Shown: positions 34,448 through 44,877, counted from the first letter of the stretch. The stretch is DNA of 64,000 nucleotides from Bacillota bacterium (GCA_021324255.1 JAJPJL010000070.1:1-64000), one strand, 5' to 3'. Numbers and translations: made by a program. Notes: generated by a model from the sequence alone, not told the origin.

Positions 34448-36082
34448 ATGACGCAGGGTGGATCGCGGCAGCGGTTGTCGCGGCGCGGGTTTCTCCGGCG
34501 GCTCGGTCTGGGGGCAGCGGCGCTGGGCGCGGGCGCCGCGGGCTTGGGAGATCTCTCCGCAGGGCCCGCAGCGGCCGCCGGCGCCGGCCCGGATACGCTG
34601 GTGGTGGCGCAGGACACGTCGGTCCAGACCCTGGATCCGCAGATCGTCTACGACAATACGGTCCGCATCACTCGCGGGATGTACGAAGGCCTCGTGGGGC
34701 TCCGCGGCGGCACGGCCCAGGTCATTCCGCGCCTCGCGACCTCGTGGCAAAGCAGTCCCGACGCCAAGACGTGGACCTTCAAGCTCCGCTCGGGTGTGAA
34801 GTTCCACGACGGCACCCCGTTCGGATCCGACGCGGTCAAGGCCACGGTCGAGCGGCTGATCACGATCAACCGCGGCATGGCCTACGCGTACAAGGGGACG
34901 GTGGACACGATCGATACGCCCGACCCGCTGACCGTGCGGTTCAACCTCTCCCACCCCGACGCGGCGTTCGCGGCGAAGCTCGCGGCCGTCTCCGGCGCCC
35001 TGATGGTGAGCCCCGCCGCGGTGAAGGGGCACGCGTCGGGCAGCGACCTCGCGCAAGGCTGGCTCGCCAGCCACGCGGCCGGGACCGGGCCGTACATGCT
35101 CGAGAGCTACGACAAGGGCGCGGGCCAGGTCGTGCTGGCGCAGTTCCCCGGGTACTGGGGCGGCTGGGCCGGCCAGCACGTGAAGCGGATCATCTTCAAG
35201 ATTACGCCCGAGGCGTCCACGCAGCGCCTGATGCTCGAGCAGCAGGACGCCGACATCCTGACGCTCGTGGCCCCCGACATCATCGACGCGCTGGCCAAGG
35301 AGTCCGGGATCAAGGTCCTGTCGTTCCCCACCATGCGCATCTTCTACGTCGCGATGCACTGCCAGCGCGAGCCGCTCAAGGACGTCAAGATCCGGCAGGC
35401 GCTATCGTATGCGTTCGACTACGAGAGCGCCCGGAGCCTGATCTTCAACGGGAACCTCCAGCCGCTGTACGGCCCGCTGCCGAACGCGGATCCGGCGCAT
35501 CTCTCCGCCGCCGACAAACCCTACCGGTTCGACATGGCGAAGGCCAAGCAGTTGCTCGGGGAGTCGAGCCATCCGAACGGCGGGTTCACGTTGAGCCTGT
35601 TCCTGTTCCAGGGGGACCAGACGTTCCGGAAGGCGGCCGAAATTCTGCAAAATCAATTGAAGCAGCTCAACATCAGCCTGAACATCCAGGAAATGGCGTC
35701 CTCGGTGCTCCTGGACAAGGCCGGCAAGCCGGAGACCGCGCCGGACCTGCTGCCGGTGCGCAACTATCCCGACTACGCCGACCCCTCGGCGATGCTCGAC
35801 GCGACCTTCGGCAAAGACGCATGGGGCTCGGCCGGATGGAACTTCAGCTTCTATGCGAACGACAAGGTCGAGGAGTACATGCGGGAGGCCAACCAGATCA
35901 CGAACCAGGCCCGGCGGATCCAGCTGTTCAAGAGCGCCCAGAAGATCGTCGTGGACGAGGCGGCGGCGATCTTCATCGGCACCTTGATCAACCGCGTGCC
36001 GATGCGGGCCAACATCCAAGGGTACAGCTACAACCCGGCGCTCGGTAACACGTTCGACCTGTACGCGATCTCAAAGAGCTAG
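34448..36082 (+). CDS. Oligopeptide/dipeptide ABC binding protein, Tat-exported
   Basis: A 544-residue family 5 binding protein. The N-terminus carries a twin-arginine signal (LSRRGFLRRLGLGAAALGAG), so it is exported folded. Family hallmarks are TLDPQIVYDNT, MYEGLVGL, WTFKLRSGVKFHDGTPFGSD, AAGTGPYMLESYD, and RQALSYAFDYESA. AAAGGAGGAG precedes ATG 34448. Two DppB/DppC-type permeases follow at once. Family 5 proteins bind peptides, nickel, heme or opines. The ligand here cannot be read. Confidence 0.94.
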   Translation: MTQGGSRQRLSRRGFLRRLGLGAAALGAGAAGLGDLSAGPAAAAGAGPDTLVVAQDTSVQTLDPQIVYDNTVRITRGMYEGLVGLRGGTAQVIPRLATSWQSSPDAKTWTFKLRSGVKFHDGTPFGSDAVKATVERLITINRGMAYAYKGTVDTIDTPDPLTVRFNLSHPDAAFAAKLAAVSGALMVSPAAVKGHASGSDLAQGWLASHAAGTGPYMLESYDKGAGQVVLAQFPGYWGGWAGQHVKRIIFKITPEASTQRLMLEQQDADILTLVAPDIIDALAKESGIKVLSFPTMRIFYVAMHCQREPLKDVKIRQALSYAFDYESARSLIFNGNLQPLYGPLPNADPAHLSAADKPYRFDMAKAKQLLGESSHPNGGFTLSLFLFQGDQTFRKAAEILQNQLKQLNISLNIQEMASSVLLDKAGKPETAPDLLPVRNYPDYADPSAMLDATFGKDAWGSAGWNFSFYANDKVEEYMREANQITNQARRIQLFKSAQKIVVDEAAAIFIGTLINRVPMRANIQGYSYNPALGNTFDLYAISKS

Positions 36083-36109
36083 GACGCGCCCCGGCACCGC
36101 GCGGGCGGC

Positions 36110-37114
36110 GTGACCCGCTACGTCGTGCGACGGTTCGCCCTGCTCCCGCCGCTCCTGGTCGGGGTGAGCCTCCTGCTGTTCGTGCTCACGCACCTCGTGC
36201 CGGCGGACCCCGCCAAGCTGATCGCGGGCGAGCATGCCGGCCCGGAGCAGATCGCGGCCGTGCGCCACGCATTCGGCCTCGACCGGCCGCTGCCCGAGCA
36301 GTATCTCGTCTTTCTCGAGAAGCTCTGCCGCGGCGACCTCGGGGTCTCGATGCTCACCAACAGCCCCGTGACCGCCGACCTCGAGCAGTACTTTCCGGCC
36401 ACGATCGAGCTGGCGGCCTCCGCGATGCTCCTGACGATCGTGCTCGGCATCCCGATCGGTGTGGTGTCCGCCGTCCGGCGCGGCGGCACGGTCGACCTGG
36501 CCGCCCAGCTGTTGAGCCTGAGCGGTTTGTCGTTCCCGATCTTCTTCTTCGGCATCCTGCTGCAGCTCGTGTTTGTCCGCTGGCTCGGCTGGTTTCCCCT
36601 CTCGGGCCGGCTCGGCGTGACCGCGGCGGCCCCGCCGCACGTCACGGGCCTGTATGTGGTGGACAGCCTGCTCACCGGGCGGTTCGGCGAGCTCCGGAGC
36701 GCGCTGCTGCACCTGGCCCTGCCCAGCCTCACCCTGGCGCTGTCCTCGCTGGCGCCGACCGTGCGCATGACGCGCTCCACGATGCTCGAGTCCCTGTCGC
36801 AGGACTACATGCGGACCGCGTGGGCCAAAGGCCTGGCCTCCGTGCGCGTGCTCCTGCACCACGCGCTGCGCAACGCCCTGATCCCGGTCATCACCGTGCT
36901 CGGCTTGTACACGGGCGGGCTGCTCGGCGGCGTGTTTCTCGTGGAGCTGATTTTCACGTGGCCCGGCGTGGGTCTCTACAGCGTCAACGCGATCACGGCG
37001 CTGGACTACCCCGCGATCATGGGGACGTCGCTGCTCCTGACGGTCGTGTTCGTCCTGGTCAACCTGGGCGTGGATCTCCTGTATGCTGTCGTCGACCCTC
37101 GCATCCGCTACTAG
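36110..37114 (+). CDS. Oligopeptide ABC permease, DppB type
   Basis: A 334-residue permease. It starts TRYVVRRFALLPPLLVGVSLLLF at GTG 36110, has the DppB pattern GLDRPLPEQYLVFLEKLCRGDLG, and a docking loop DYMRTAWAKGLASVRVLLHHALRNALIPV. It ends in DPRIRY. It overlaps the DppC-type gene by 32 bases. The usual DppD/DppF ATPase genes do not follow; the RND operon begins next. Confidence 0.95.
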   Translation: MTRYVVRRFALLPPLLVGVSLLLFVLTHLVPADPAKLIAGEHAGPEQIAAVRHAFGLDRPLPEQYLVFLEKLCRGDLGVSMLTNSPVTADLEQYFPATIELAASAMLLTIVLGIPIGVVSAVRRGGTVDLAAQLLSLSGLSFPIFFFGILLQLVFVRWLGWFPLSGRLGVTAAAPPHVTGLYVVDSLLTGRFGELRSALLHLALPSLTLALSSLAPTVRMTRSTMLESLSQDYMRTAWAKGLASVRVLLHHALRNALIPVITVLGLYTGGLLGGVFLVELIFTWPGVGLYSVNAITALDYPAIMGTSLLLTVVFVLVNLGVDLLYAVVDPRIRY

Positions 37115-38000
37115 CGTCCGGGCCGGCCCGGGCACGAGTTACCTCCGCCGGTCCTTCCGGCTGCTCGGGCGCATTCCCGCCGCGTGGATCGGGGTCGCGA
37201 TCGTGGCGCTCCTGCTGCTCGCCGCGCTGGCCGGTCCCGCCGTGGCGCCCCAGGATCCGTATCACATCTCCGCCGCCGAGAAGCTCCGGCCGCCGTCGCC
37301 CGCGCACTGGTTCGGGACGGACGACCTCGGCCGCGACCTCCTCAGCCGGGTGCTCACCGGCGCGCGGATCTCGCTCGCGGTCAGCGCGGTCGTGCTCGCG
37401 CTGGCGATGACGCTCGGGGTCGGCCTGGGGCTGATCGCGGGATACTGGGGCGGATGGGTGGACGAAGCCCTGATGCGCACCACGGACGTGTTCCTCGCCT
37501 TCCCCCGATTGGTCCTCGCGATCGTCATCGCGGCGACGCTCGGCGCGGGCCTCTCGAACACGGTCTTCGCGATTGCGCTGTCGTGGTGGCCGTGGTATAC
37601 GCGGCTGGTGCGCGGTCAGATCCTGTCGCTGCGCGAGATGGAATACGTGCAGGCGGCCGTCTCGCTCGGCGGGGGCCCGCGCCGGATCCTCCTGCGCCAC
37701 CTGCTCCCGAACGTCGCCACGACCGTCGTGATCCAGGCCTCGATCGACATCGGCTTTGCCATCCTGGCAACGGCGAGCCTGAGCTTCATCGGGCTCGGCG
37801 CGCAGCCGCCGACCCCGGAATGGGGGGCGCTCATCGCGCAGGCGCGGAGCTACATGGTGGATGCCTGGTGGTATCCAACGTTTCCCGGCCTCGCCATCTT
37901 CTTCGCCGTGCTCGGGTTCAACCTGCTCGGCAACGCGATCCGCGACGCGTTCGACCCGAAGCTCGGGGCCCCTGTGAGCGCGCCCGGACGTCGCGCATAG
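37083..38000 (+). CDS. Oligopeptide ABC permease, DppC type
   Basis: A 305-residue permease. It has HWFGTDDLGRDLLSRVLTGARISL near residue 77, docking loop EYVQAAVSLGGGPRRILLRHLLPN, and SLSFIGLGAQPPTPEWG, all diagnostic of DppC/OppC. ATG 37083 lies within the end of the DppB-type gene. It is the last gene of the cassette. Confidence 0.95.
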   Translation: MLSSTLASATSVRAGPGTSYLRRSFRLLGRIPAAWIGVAIVALLLLAALAGPAVAPQDPYHISAAEKLRPPSPAHWFGTDDLGRDLLSRVLTGARISLAVSAVVLALAMTLGVGLGLIAGYWGGWVDEALMRTTDVFLAFPRLVLAIVIAATLGAGLSNTVFAIALSWWPWYTRLVRGQILSLREMEYVQAAVSLGGGPRRILLRHLLPNVATTVVIQASIDIGFAILATASLSFIGLGAQPPTPEWGALIAQARSYMVDAWWYPTFPGLAIFFAVLGFNLLGNAIRDAFDPKLGAPVSAPGRRA

Positions 38001-38090
38001 AAGACACGCTCGACGCGGCCCGAGCCTGGTGCGCGCGATCGGATCGCCCCGGTGCCGCCGGCTCGCCCTGCATGCTTTACATGTTTTTAG

Positions 38091-38119
38091 TTGACATCGG
38101 CAAACCTGCAAGATAGAAA
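38091..38119 (+). promoter_or_regulatory. Sigma-70-type promoter of the RND efflux operon
   Basis: TTGACA (38091-38096) is a perfect -35 box. TAGAAA (38114-38119) is a fair -10 at the ideal 17-base spacing. The surrounding 60 bases are AT-rich relative to the window. The expected start point, around 38126, falls inside an operator-like palindrome. This makes an in-frame ATG at 38119 an unlikely translation start. Confidence 0.65.
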
Positions 38120-38123
38120 TGAA

Positions 38124-38137
38124 TGAGTACCCACTCA
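38124..38137. promoter_or_regulatory. TetR-like operator at the RND promoter
   Basis: TGAGT-accc-ACTCA is a 5-bp inverted repeat with a 4-base spacer placed at the predicted transcription start. Half-sites of the form TGAGT/ACTCA are common in TetR/AcrR operators that control RND pumps. No TetR gene lies in the window, so the regulator is not identified. Confidence 0.5.
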
Positions 38138-38223
38138 GCAATCTAACCCAGACCGGCGCCGCTGTGCGACGTCGGCCTGTGCGCCCTGCCATCCCGGCCG
38201 CCGTGGTTAGAGAAGGGAGACGC

Positions 38224-39645
38224 GTGTCGATGTATTGGCCCCGCTACACTTCGAACCGGAGAACGCCGCCGCACACGCGGGCAGCGGTGAGCACGCAACA
38301 GCCCACCCCCCGCGCCCACACGTGGGTCGCCGCCGCGCTGGCCGGCGCCATGCTCACCGGCTGCACGGCGGCGCGCGGCCATAGCGCGGACCCGCAGGCC
38401 GCCGCCCCCCCGCCCCCGCAGGTCGTCGTCACCGAGACGATCCAGCACACGGTGCCCGTCTACGAAGAGGACGTGGCCCAGACCGTGGCCGTGCAGACCG
38501 TGGATCTGCGCGCGCAGATCGGCGGCACGCTGGAGCAGGTCTTGTTCAAGCAGGGCGCGGAGGTGCGGCAAGGGCAGCTGCTCTTCGTCATCGATCAACG
38601 GCCGTACGTCGCGGCCCTGCAATCGGCGCGGGCCCAGTTGGCGACGGCGCGCGCAAACCTGCAGCAGGCGCTCGAGCAGGTCCAGCTCGCGCAGGCCAAG
38701 GCCCAGCTGGCGTCCCTTCAGGCGACGCTGGTGAACGCGCAGAAGCAGGTGCAGCGCGACAAGTACCTCGTCGCGCAACAGGCGCTCGCGCAGCAGCAGC
38801 TGGACAACGACACCGCGGCCGCCGACGCCGCCGCGGCGAACGTCGCCGCCCAGCAGGCGGTCGTGCAGAATACCGCGCTGTCGACCCAGGTCGGCATCGA
38901 GCAGGCGCGCGCCGGGGTGCAGCAGGCCGAGGCGGCCGTGACGCAGGCCGAGCTCAACCTGCGCTACACGACCGTGCGGGCCCCGATCGACGGCGTGGTG
39001 GGGCTGCTGGCCGTCGACCAGGGCAACCTCGTCGGGGCGAACGGGGAGCTCGCCACGATGTCCTCCGTCGATCCCATGGTCGCCCAGTTCCACATGAGCG
39101 AGGTGACGTTTCTCGGGCTCGTGAAGCGGGCGGCCGCGATCGCGGCGCAGCGCGGGACCACGGCGCTGACCGTGCCGTCCTTCCAGTTGGTGCTCGCGGA
39201 CGGCAGCACGTACGCGCATCCCGGAACCTTCCGCACGCTGGACCGCGCGGTCGATCCGCAGACCGGGACGATCATCGTCCAGGCGTTGTTCCCGAACCCC
39301 GAGCGGCTGTTGCGCCCCGGCATGTTCGCCCGCGTCCGCGCCAAGCTGCAGGACCGGCCCGACGCGGTGCTGGTGCCGCAGTTGGCGGTGCAGCAGATGC
39401 AAGGGGTGAAGACCGTGTTCGTCGTCGCGCCGGACAACACGGTGTCCGTGCGCACCATCACGGACGGCGGGCCGTACGGACAGTTCTTCATCGTGCAGAG
39501 CGGCCTGCGCGCCGGTGAGCGCGTGATCGTCGAAGGCGTCCAAAAGGCCCGGCCCGGCGCCCGCGTCTCCCCGACGCTGCGGCCCGCGCCGCCGTTGCCG
39601 CCGGACACGGGGCGCGCCAGGACGGCGGGGGCGCAACCGTGCTGA
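38224..39645 (+). CDS. RND efflux periplasmic adaptor (AcrA/MexA type) lipoprotein
   Basis: A 473-residue membrane-fusion protein. A lipobox (AGAMLTGC) with Cys at about residue 48 marks lipid anchoring. A lipoyl half follows ([32 protein letters not shown]), then a long Gln/Ala-rich coiled-coil hairpin, the second lipoyl half ([20 protein letters not shown]), and beta-barrel and membrane-proximal domains. Start candidates are GTG 38224 and ATG 38230 (AAGGGAG at 38213-38219), or GTG 38287, which would give the shortest lipoprotein signal. It overlaps the pump gene by 7 bases. Confidence 0.9.
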   Translation: MSMYWPRYTSNRRTPPHTRAAVSTQQPTPRAHTWVAAALAGAMLTGCTAARGHSADPQAAAPPPPQVVVTETIQHTVPVYEEDVAQTVAVQTVDLRAQIGGTLEQVLFKQGAEVRQGQLLFVIDQRPYVAALQSARAQLATARANLQQALEQVQLAQAKAQLASLQATLVNAQKQVQRDKYLVAQQALAQQQLDNDTAAADAAAANVAAQQAVVQNTALSTQVGIEQARAGVQQAEAAVTQAELNLRYTTVRAPIDGVVGLLAVDQGNLVGANGELATMSSVDPMVAQFHMSEVTFLGLVKRAAAIAAQRGTTALTVPSFQLVLADGSTYAHPGTFRTLDRAVDPQTGTIIVQALFPNPERLLRPGMFARVRAKLQDRPDAVLVPQLAVQQMQGVKTVFVVAPDNTVSVRTITDGGPYGQFFIVQSGLRAGERVIVEGVQKARPGARVSPTLRPAPPLPPDTGRARTAGAQPC

Positions 39646-42600
39646 GCCGGTTTTTCATCCACCGCCCGATCTTCGCGATGTCGATCTCGCTCTTGATCGT
39701 CATCGTGGGCGCGCTGTCGTACGAGACCCTGCCCCGGGAGCAATACCCCGCGATCGCCCCGCCGACCGTCACGGTGACGACCACGTACATCGGCGCCAGC
39801 CCCGAGGTCGTCGCGGCCAACGTCGCCGTCCCGATCGAGGAGGCCGTCAACGGCGTCCCCGACATGCTGTACATGCAGTCCCAGAGCTCGGCCAACGGGC
39901 AGTACTCCCTCACCGTGACCTTCCGGCTTGGGACGGATCCCGACATCGACGCCGTGGCGGTGCAGAACCGCGTGACCCAGGCGTCGGCGAACCTCCCGGC
40001 CGCGGTGAACAACTTCGGCATCACCGTCCGCAAGGCGTCCCCCAACTTCCTCATGGGCATCGCCGTGTACTCGCCGCAGGACAGCTACGACGCCACGTTC
40101 CTCTCCAACTACGCGCTCCTCCACATCGTCGACCCGCTCGTGCGCGTCCCGGGCGTGGGCGACTACTTCGTCTTTCCGGACCAGAGCTACGCGCTGCGCG
40201 CCTGGCTGCGCCCGGACCGGCTCGCGTCGCTCGGGCTGACGGTCTCGGACGTCTCCAACGCGATCACGGCGCAGAACGTGGTGGCGCCGACCGGGACGCT
40301 GGGGCAGCGCCCGGCCGTGCCGGGCACGCAGATCCAGTACACGGTGAGCGCCGACGGGCAGGTGACGGACCCGGGCCAGCTCGGTAACATCGTCGTCCAC
40401 ACCCTGCCGGACGGCGGCATCGTCCGCCTCCGCGACGTGGCCTCCACCGACCTCGGCGCGCAGAGTTACACGACGAACGGTGCGCGGAACGGCCATCCCG
40501 CGGCGGTGGTCATCCTGCTCCAGGCGCCCGGGACGAACGCGCTGGCCGCCTCGCAAGGCGTCCGCGCCGCGCTCGCCGGCCTCGTCAAGCAGTTCCCGCC
40601 CGGGCTCACCGCGGACGTCGCGTTCGATACGACGCTGTTCATCACGGAGGCGCTCAAGGAGGTCACCCAGACCCTCGGCCTCGCCGTGCTCCTCGTGCTG
40701 TTCGTCGTCACGCTCTTCCTCGGCCGGGCGCGCGCCACCCTCATCCCGATGCTCGCGATCCCGGTGTCGCTCATCGGCGCCATGGCGGTGTTCAACGCGC
40801 TGGGATTCACGATCAACATCCTGACGATGTTCGCGATGACGCTCGCCATCGGGCTCGTCGTAGACGACGCCATCGTCGTCGTCGAGGCGGTGGAGCGCCA
40901 CATCGAGCAAGGCCTGGAACCCGTGGCGGCCGCCGAGGCCGCGATGCGGCTGGTGCAGGGACCGATCATCGGCATCGTGCTCGTGCTGGACGCCGTGTTC
41001 CTGCCCACGGCGTTCATCGGGGGGCTGAGCGGTCAGCTCTACCGCCAGTTCGCGCTGACGCTCGTGGCCAGCGTCACGCTCTCCGGCCTCGTCGCGCTGA
41101 CCCTGACGCCCGCGCTCTGCGGGCTGCTGCTCCGGCCGAGCAGCCCCGGCCGCGGGCCCCTCGCGTGGTTCTTTGCCGGCTTCAACTCGCTGTTCGCGCG
41201 CGGCACCGAGCTGTACATCCGGCTGTTGCACCGGGCCATCCGCGCGCGGTGGATCATGTTTGCCGCGCTCGTGGTCATCGCCGCCATCACGTTCCAACTG
41301 CTGCGCATGATCCCGTCCACGTTTGTGCCGATCGAGGATCAGGGGTTCTTCGTGGTGGCGTTCCGCCTGCCCGACGGCGCGACGCAGGACCGCACGGAGG
41401 CGGTGGAGCGCAAGGCGGAGCAGTTCCTGCTGCACATGCCGGGCGTGAACGGCGTCATCACCGTCGGCGGGTACGACCTCCTGGCCGGCGGCACCATCAG
41501 CTCCAACGCCTTCGCCGCGTTTGTCGTCCTGAAGCCCTGGGGCGAACGGCGGGCCAAGAACGAACAGCTGTTTCCGCTCCTGACCCGCGCCAACGCCGCG
41601 CTCTCCCAGTATCCCGAGGGGGTCGGCTTTGCATTTCCGCTTCCCCCGCTCCCGGGTGAGGGCAACGTGAACGGCTTCCAGTTCATGGCGGAGGACCTCA
41701 ACGGCACCGGCGATCTGAACCGGCTCGCCCAGGTGGCGCAGGGCGTCATCGGCGCGGCGAGCACCCATCCCACGGTGACGTCGATCTCCACCGGATTCCG
41801 CACGACGACGCCGCGCTACAACGTCACGCTGAACCGGGACAAGGCCGGAACCCTGGGCGTCTCGGTGGACAGCATCTACCAGAGCCTGTCGGCGCTGCTC
41901 GGCGGGCTCCAGATCAACAACGTGACGCTGTTCGGGCGGATCTTCAAGGTCATGATCCAAGCCGAGCCGTCGTACCGCATGACCGCCGCCAGCATCGGCG
42001 ATTTCTTCGCGCGCACGAACGCCGGCGGGATGGTGCCGCTGAGCACGCTCGTGTCGGTCGCGCCGGGGGCGGGCCCGAGCCTCGTCACGCGCTACAACGG
42101 CTACTACGCGGCGGAGGTGGACGGCCAGGCGCCGTTCGGCGCCAGCTCCGCGCGCGCCATCGACACCATGGAGCAGGTGGCCCGCACGGCGCTGCCTCCC
42201 GGCTACGGCTACGAGTGGACGGGGCTCGCGTATCAGGAGAAGCAAGCGGGGAGCACGCAGGCGCTGATCTTCGTGCTGGCGCTGGTGCTCGTCTTCCTGC
42301 TCCTCGCGGCGCTCTACGAGAGCTGGAACATCCCGCTCAGCGTGCTGCTCGCGGTGCCCATCGCCGCGTTCGGCTCGCTCGCCGCGATCATGGTACGGGG
42401 CATCGTCTTCAGGGACGTGCTCAACGACGTCTACGTGCAGATCGGCCTCGTCATGTTGATCGGCCTGACGGCTAAGAACGCGATCCTGATCGTCGAGTTC
42501 GCCAAGGAGCAGCACGAGCGGCAGGGGCTCTCGGTCATCGACGCCGCGATCGCGGGGGCGCGCCTCCGGCTGCGCCCGATCCTCATGACGTCGCTCGCGT

Positions 42601-42887
42601 TTGTGTTCGCGGCGCTGCCGATGGTCGTGGCCACCGGGGCCGGCGCGAACGCCAGGCACTCGCTCGGCACCGGCGTGGTCGGCGGTATGATCATGGCCAC
42701 GCTGCTGGGCATCTTCTTCATCCCGGTCCTGTATGTGCTGGTGGCGGGCGGAGGGCGCCGCCGCGGCCGGACGCGCCCGCGGCCGCCGGCCGGCACGCCG
42801 GAGGCCGAGCCGGGCGAGCGGCGACTGCCGCCCGCGCGCGAGGGCGGCGGGACACCAACGGACCATGACGGCGAGGCGCCCGCGTAG
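39639..42887 (+). CDS. RND multidrug efflux transporter (HAE1, AcrB/MexB type)
   Basis: A 1082-residue proton-driven inner-membrane pump. It starts at GTG 39639 with the canonical [18 protein letters not shown]. The proton relay is intact: two adjacent Asp in [14 protein letters not shown] (helix 4) and Lys in [16 protein letters not shown] (helix 10). Two large periplasmic loops are present. The C-terminal about 35 residues are Pro/Arg/Glu-rich and extend past the usual end. No outer-membrane factor gene follows, so a TolC-like channel must come from elsewhere. The operon ends in a strong hairpin. Confidence 0.95.
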   Translation: MLSRFFIHRPIFAMSISLLIVIVGALSYETLPREQYPAIAPPTVTVTTTYIGASPEVVAANVAVPIEEAVNGVPDMLYMQSQSSANGQYSLTVTFRLGTDPDIDAVAVQNRVTQASANLPAAVNNFGITVRKASPNFLMGIAVYSPQDSYDATFLSNYALLHIVDPLVRVPGVGDYFVFPDQSYALRAWLRPDRLASLGLTVSDVSNAITAQNVVAPTGTLGQRPAVPGTQIQYTVSADGQVTDPGQLGNIVVHTLPDGGIVRLRDVASTDLGAQSYTTNGARNGHPAAVVILLQAPGTNALAASQGVRAALAGLVKQFPPGLTADVAFDTTLFITEALKEVTQTLGLAVLLVLFVVTLFLGRARATLIPMLAIPVSLIGAMAVFNALGFTINILTMFAMTLAIGLVVDDAIVVVEAVERHIEQGLEPVAAAEAAMRLVQGPIIGIVLVLDAVFLPTAFIGGLSGQLYRQFALTLVASVTLSGLVALTLTPALCGLLLRPSSPGRGPLAWFFAGFNSLFARGTELYIRLLHRAIRARWIMFAALVVIAAITFQLLRMIPSTFVPIEDQGFFVVAFRLPDGATQDRTEAVERKAEQFLLHMPGVNGVITVGGYDLLAGGTISSNAFAAFVVLKPWGERRAKNEQLFPLLTRANAALSQYPEGVGFAFPLPPLPGEGNVNGFQFMAEDLNGTGDLNRLAQVAQGVIGAASTHPTVTSISTGFRTTTPRYNVTLNRDKAGTLGVSVDSIYQSLSALLGGLQINNVTLFGRIFKVMIQAEPSYRMTAASIGDFFARTNAGGMVPLSTLVSVAPGAGPSLVTRYNGYYAAEVDGQAPFGASSARAIDTMEQVARTALPPGYGYEWTGLAYQEKQAGSTQALIFVLALVLVFLLLAALYESWNIPLSVLLAVPIAAFGSLAAIMVRGIVFRDVLNDVYVQIGLVMLIGLTAKNAILIVEFAKEQHERQGLSVIDAAIAGARLRLRPILMTSLAFVFAALPMVVATGAGANARHSLGTGVVGGMIMATLLGIFFIPVLYVLVAGGGRRRGRTRPRPPAGTPEAEPGERRLPPAREGGGTPTDHDGEAPA

Positions 42888-42900
42888 GCGGGCGCCTCGC
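42871..42900. terminator. 13-bp hairpin with the RND stop codon in its loop
   Basis: GCGAGGCGCCCGC-gtag-GCGGGCGCCTCGC is a perfect 13-bp stem with a 4-base loop. The TAG stop of the pump gene (42885-42887) forms three of the four loop bases. There is no T-run. It lies before a convergent gene (gamma-glutamyltransferase), so it may protect or terminate transcripts from both sides. Confidence 0.6.
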
Positions 42901-43033
42901 GGGGACGCGCCCGAGCGCGCCGGATTCTTGCCGGCGTCACCCCGTGGTCGGGGCGCCGCGCGCGGCTACCGTCCGGGGTCTGAGTGAGCGCCGGCCGGCC
43001 GCCGTGGCGGCGGGGTCCCGGACGGCGCCGCCG

Positions 43034-44872
43034 CTACCATCCGATCGCGTAGTTGCGCTCGCCGCGCGAGCTGGCGCCACCCTCGATGAGGCGCCGCGCC
43101 GGATCATATCGCACCGCGGTCGTGTAGTTGAGGCTCCAGTCGCCGGCCAGGCGGATCTCGTGGCCCCGTGCGCGCAACTGCTCGAGCACGGCGTCCGGGA
43201 TCCGGCGCTCGACGACGAGCTCCAGCGGCTTGGCCTGGCGGGGGTAGAACGAGCTCGGCATGTGCGCCGTGTGAAAGCTCGGCGCATCGATCGCGTCCTG
43301 CACGTCCATCCCGAAGTCCACCGTGTTCAGGAAAAACTGGAGCGTCCACTGGTCCTGTTGGTCGCCGCCGGGCGTGCCGAACACGAGATGCGGCTCGCCC
43401 TCGCGCGTCACCAGGGACGGCGTCAGCGTGGTGCGCGGGCGCTTCCGCGGCGCGAGCGCGCCTGGATGGGCCGGATCGTGCAGCCAAAACATCTGAATGC
43501 GGGTGCCGAGGCAGAACCCCAGGCCGGGAATCACGGGCGAGCTGCGGAACCACCCGCCGCTCGGCGTCGCGGAGAACATGTTGCCGTCGGCGTCGACGGC
43601 CCGGGTCCCGGTCGTCCCTCCGCTCCACGCCCGGCCGTCCGCCGCCGCGTGCGGAGCCGGGGCGGTACGCCCCTCAAACGGGTACGGATCGCCGGGGCGG
43701 AGCTGGGCCGAGGCCGCCCGGGGATCGATGAGCCCGCGGCGGGACGCCGCGTACGCCTTGGACAGCAGCCCGCGAAGCGGCACGTCCACGTAGTCCGGAT
43801 CGCCGTAGAACCGCTCGCGGTCGGCCATCGCCAGCTTCGTCGCCTCCACGACCGTGTGGATGTAGTCCGCGGAGTTGTGCCCGAGCGCCTGGAGATCGAT
43901 CCCTTCCAGCAGGCCGAGTTGCTGCAGGAACACCGGCCCCTGCGACCAGGGGCCGCACTTGTGCACCTCGTAGCCGCGATACGTCGCGCACACCGGCGCC
44001 TCGAGCCGGACGCGGAACGCGGCAAAGTCGTCCTCCGCGAGCAGGCCGTTGGAGACGACGCCGTTCGCGTCGCGGACCTTGGTGTCGCGCTGGAACGCCA
44101 CGATCTCCCGCGCGATCGGGCCGCGGTAGAAGTAGTCGCGCGCCGCCGCGAGGCCCTCGCTCCGGCCGCGCGAGCGCGCGCCCCGCTCCGCCTCGACGAG
44201 CCGCTCGAACGTGCGGGCGAGATCGGGATTGCGCCAGGTGTCGCCGAGCCGCGGCATCGCGCCCCCCGGGAAGAACAGGGCCGCGGAAGCGGGCCACTCC
44301 CGGAGGCGCGGCTCGTGCTCCGCCACCGACCGCAGCATCCCCTCGTAGACCGGAAAGCCGCCCGCGGCCAGCTCGATCGCCGGGACGAGCACCTGCTCGA
44401 GCGACAGCCGGCCGTAGCGGTCCAGCACGGTGATGAGCGCGTCGGGCACCGCGCAGACGCCCGCGGCGAGAAACCCGTCGCCGGGAATCAGGGTAATGCC
44501 CCGCGAGCGGTACCACTCGATCGTGGCCCGGGACGGCGCGCGCGTGTTGCCGTCGATCGCGACGACCCGGCGTTCGCGCGCGTCGTACACGAGGATCGGC
44601 ACCTCGCCCCCGAAGCCGAAGCTCTGAAACTCCAGCACCGACTGCGCGAAGACCATGGCGACGCCGGCGTCGAACGCGTTGCCGCCGAGCGCGCGCATGC
44701 GCATCCCGGCCGCGGCCGCCAGGTAGTGGCCGCACGCCACGACCAGCGAGCGCCCGCGGATCACCGGGCGCGTGGCGCTCGTCGAGAACTGCCAGTCGGT
44801 GTACGCGGGGCTCGCGGTGGCGCCGGGCGCGGCCCCGGCGCCGGCGTCCGTTCGCGAGGGAGTGTCCGGCAT
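43034..44872 (-). CDS. Gamma-glutamyltransferase-family protein
   Basis: A 612-residue Ntn-hydrolase of the GGT family. The N-terminal part has GGNAFDAGVAMVFAQSVLEFQSFGFGGEVPILVYD. The autocleavage Thr is expected in GGTTGTRAVDADGNM, where standard GGTs have TTH (here TTG). RPRTTLTPSLV and the GTPGGDQQDQW block match the small subunit. I see no signal peptide, so it may be cytosolic. Function: transfer or hydrolysis of gamma-glutamyl groups, or a related acylase. ATG 44872 lies 5 bases after the class III aminotransferase stop. Confidence 0.88.
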   Translation of the reverse strand: MPDTPSRTDAGAGAAPGATASPAYTDWQFSTSATRPVIRGRSLVVACGHYLAAAAGMRMRALGGNAFDAGVAMVFAQSVLEFQSFGFGGEVPILVYDARERRVVAIDGNTRAPSRATIEWYRSRGITLIPGDGFLAAGVCAVPDALITVLDRYGRLSLEQVLVPAIELAAGGFPVYEGMLRSVAEHEPRLREWPASAALFFPGGAMPRLGDTWRNPDLARTFERLVEAERGARSRGRSEGLAAARDYFYRGPIAREIVAFQRDTKVRDANGVVSNGLLAEDDFAAFRVRLEAPVCATYRGYEVHKCGPWSQGPVFLQQLGLLEGIDLQALGHNSADYIHTVVEATKLAMADRERFYGDPDYVDVPLRGLLSKAYAASRRGLIDPRAASAQLRPGDPYPFEGRTAPAPHAAADGRAWSGGTTGTRAVDADGNMFSATPSGGWFRSSPVIPGLGFCLGTRIQMFWLHDPAHPGALAPRKRPRTTLTPSLVTREGEPHLVFGTPGGDQQDQWTLQFFLNTVDFGMDVQDAIDAPSFHTAHMPSSFYPRQAKPLELVVERRIPDAVLEQLRARGHEIRLAGDWSLNYTTAVRYDPARRLIEGGASSRGERNYAIGW

Positions 44873-44877
44873 CGTCG

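Noticed and set aside
38119-38223. ATG at 38119 as start of the RND adaptor
   Set aside because: It falls in the -10 box and operator region. The added residues are not adaptor-like, and SD-supported starts exist at 38224-38230.
38718-38957. Ala/Ser/Cys-rich minus-strand frame in the adaptor coiled coil
   Set aside because: It is a reverse translation of the repetitive Gln/Ala-rich coiled-coil segment.
38964-42866. 1300-codon open frame antisense to the RND pump gene
   Set aside because: Its translation is rich in Arg, His, Asp and Glu with no family similarity. It mirrors a well-supported RND gene, and long antisense frames are expected in GC-rich DNA.
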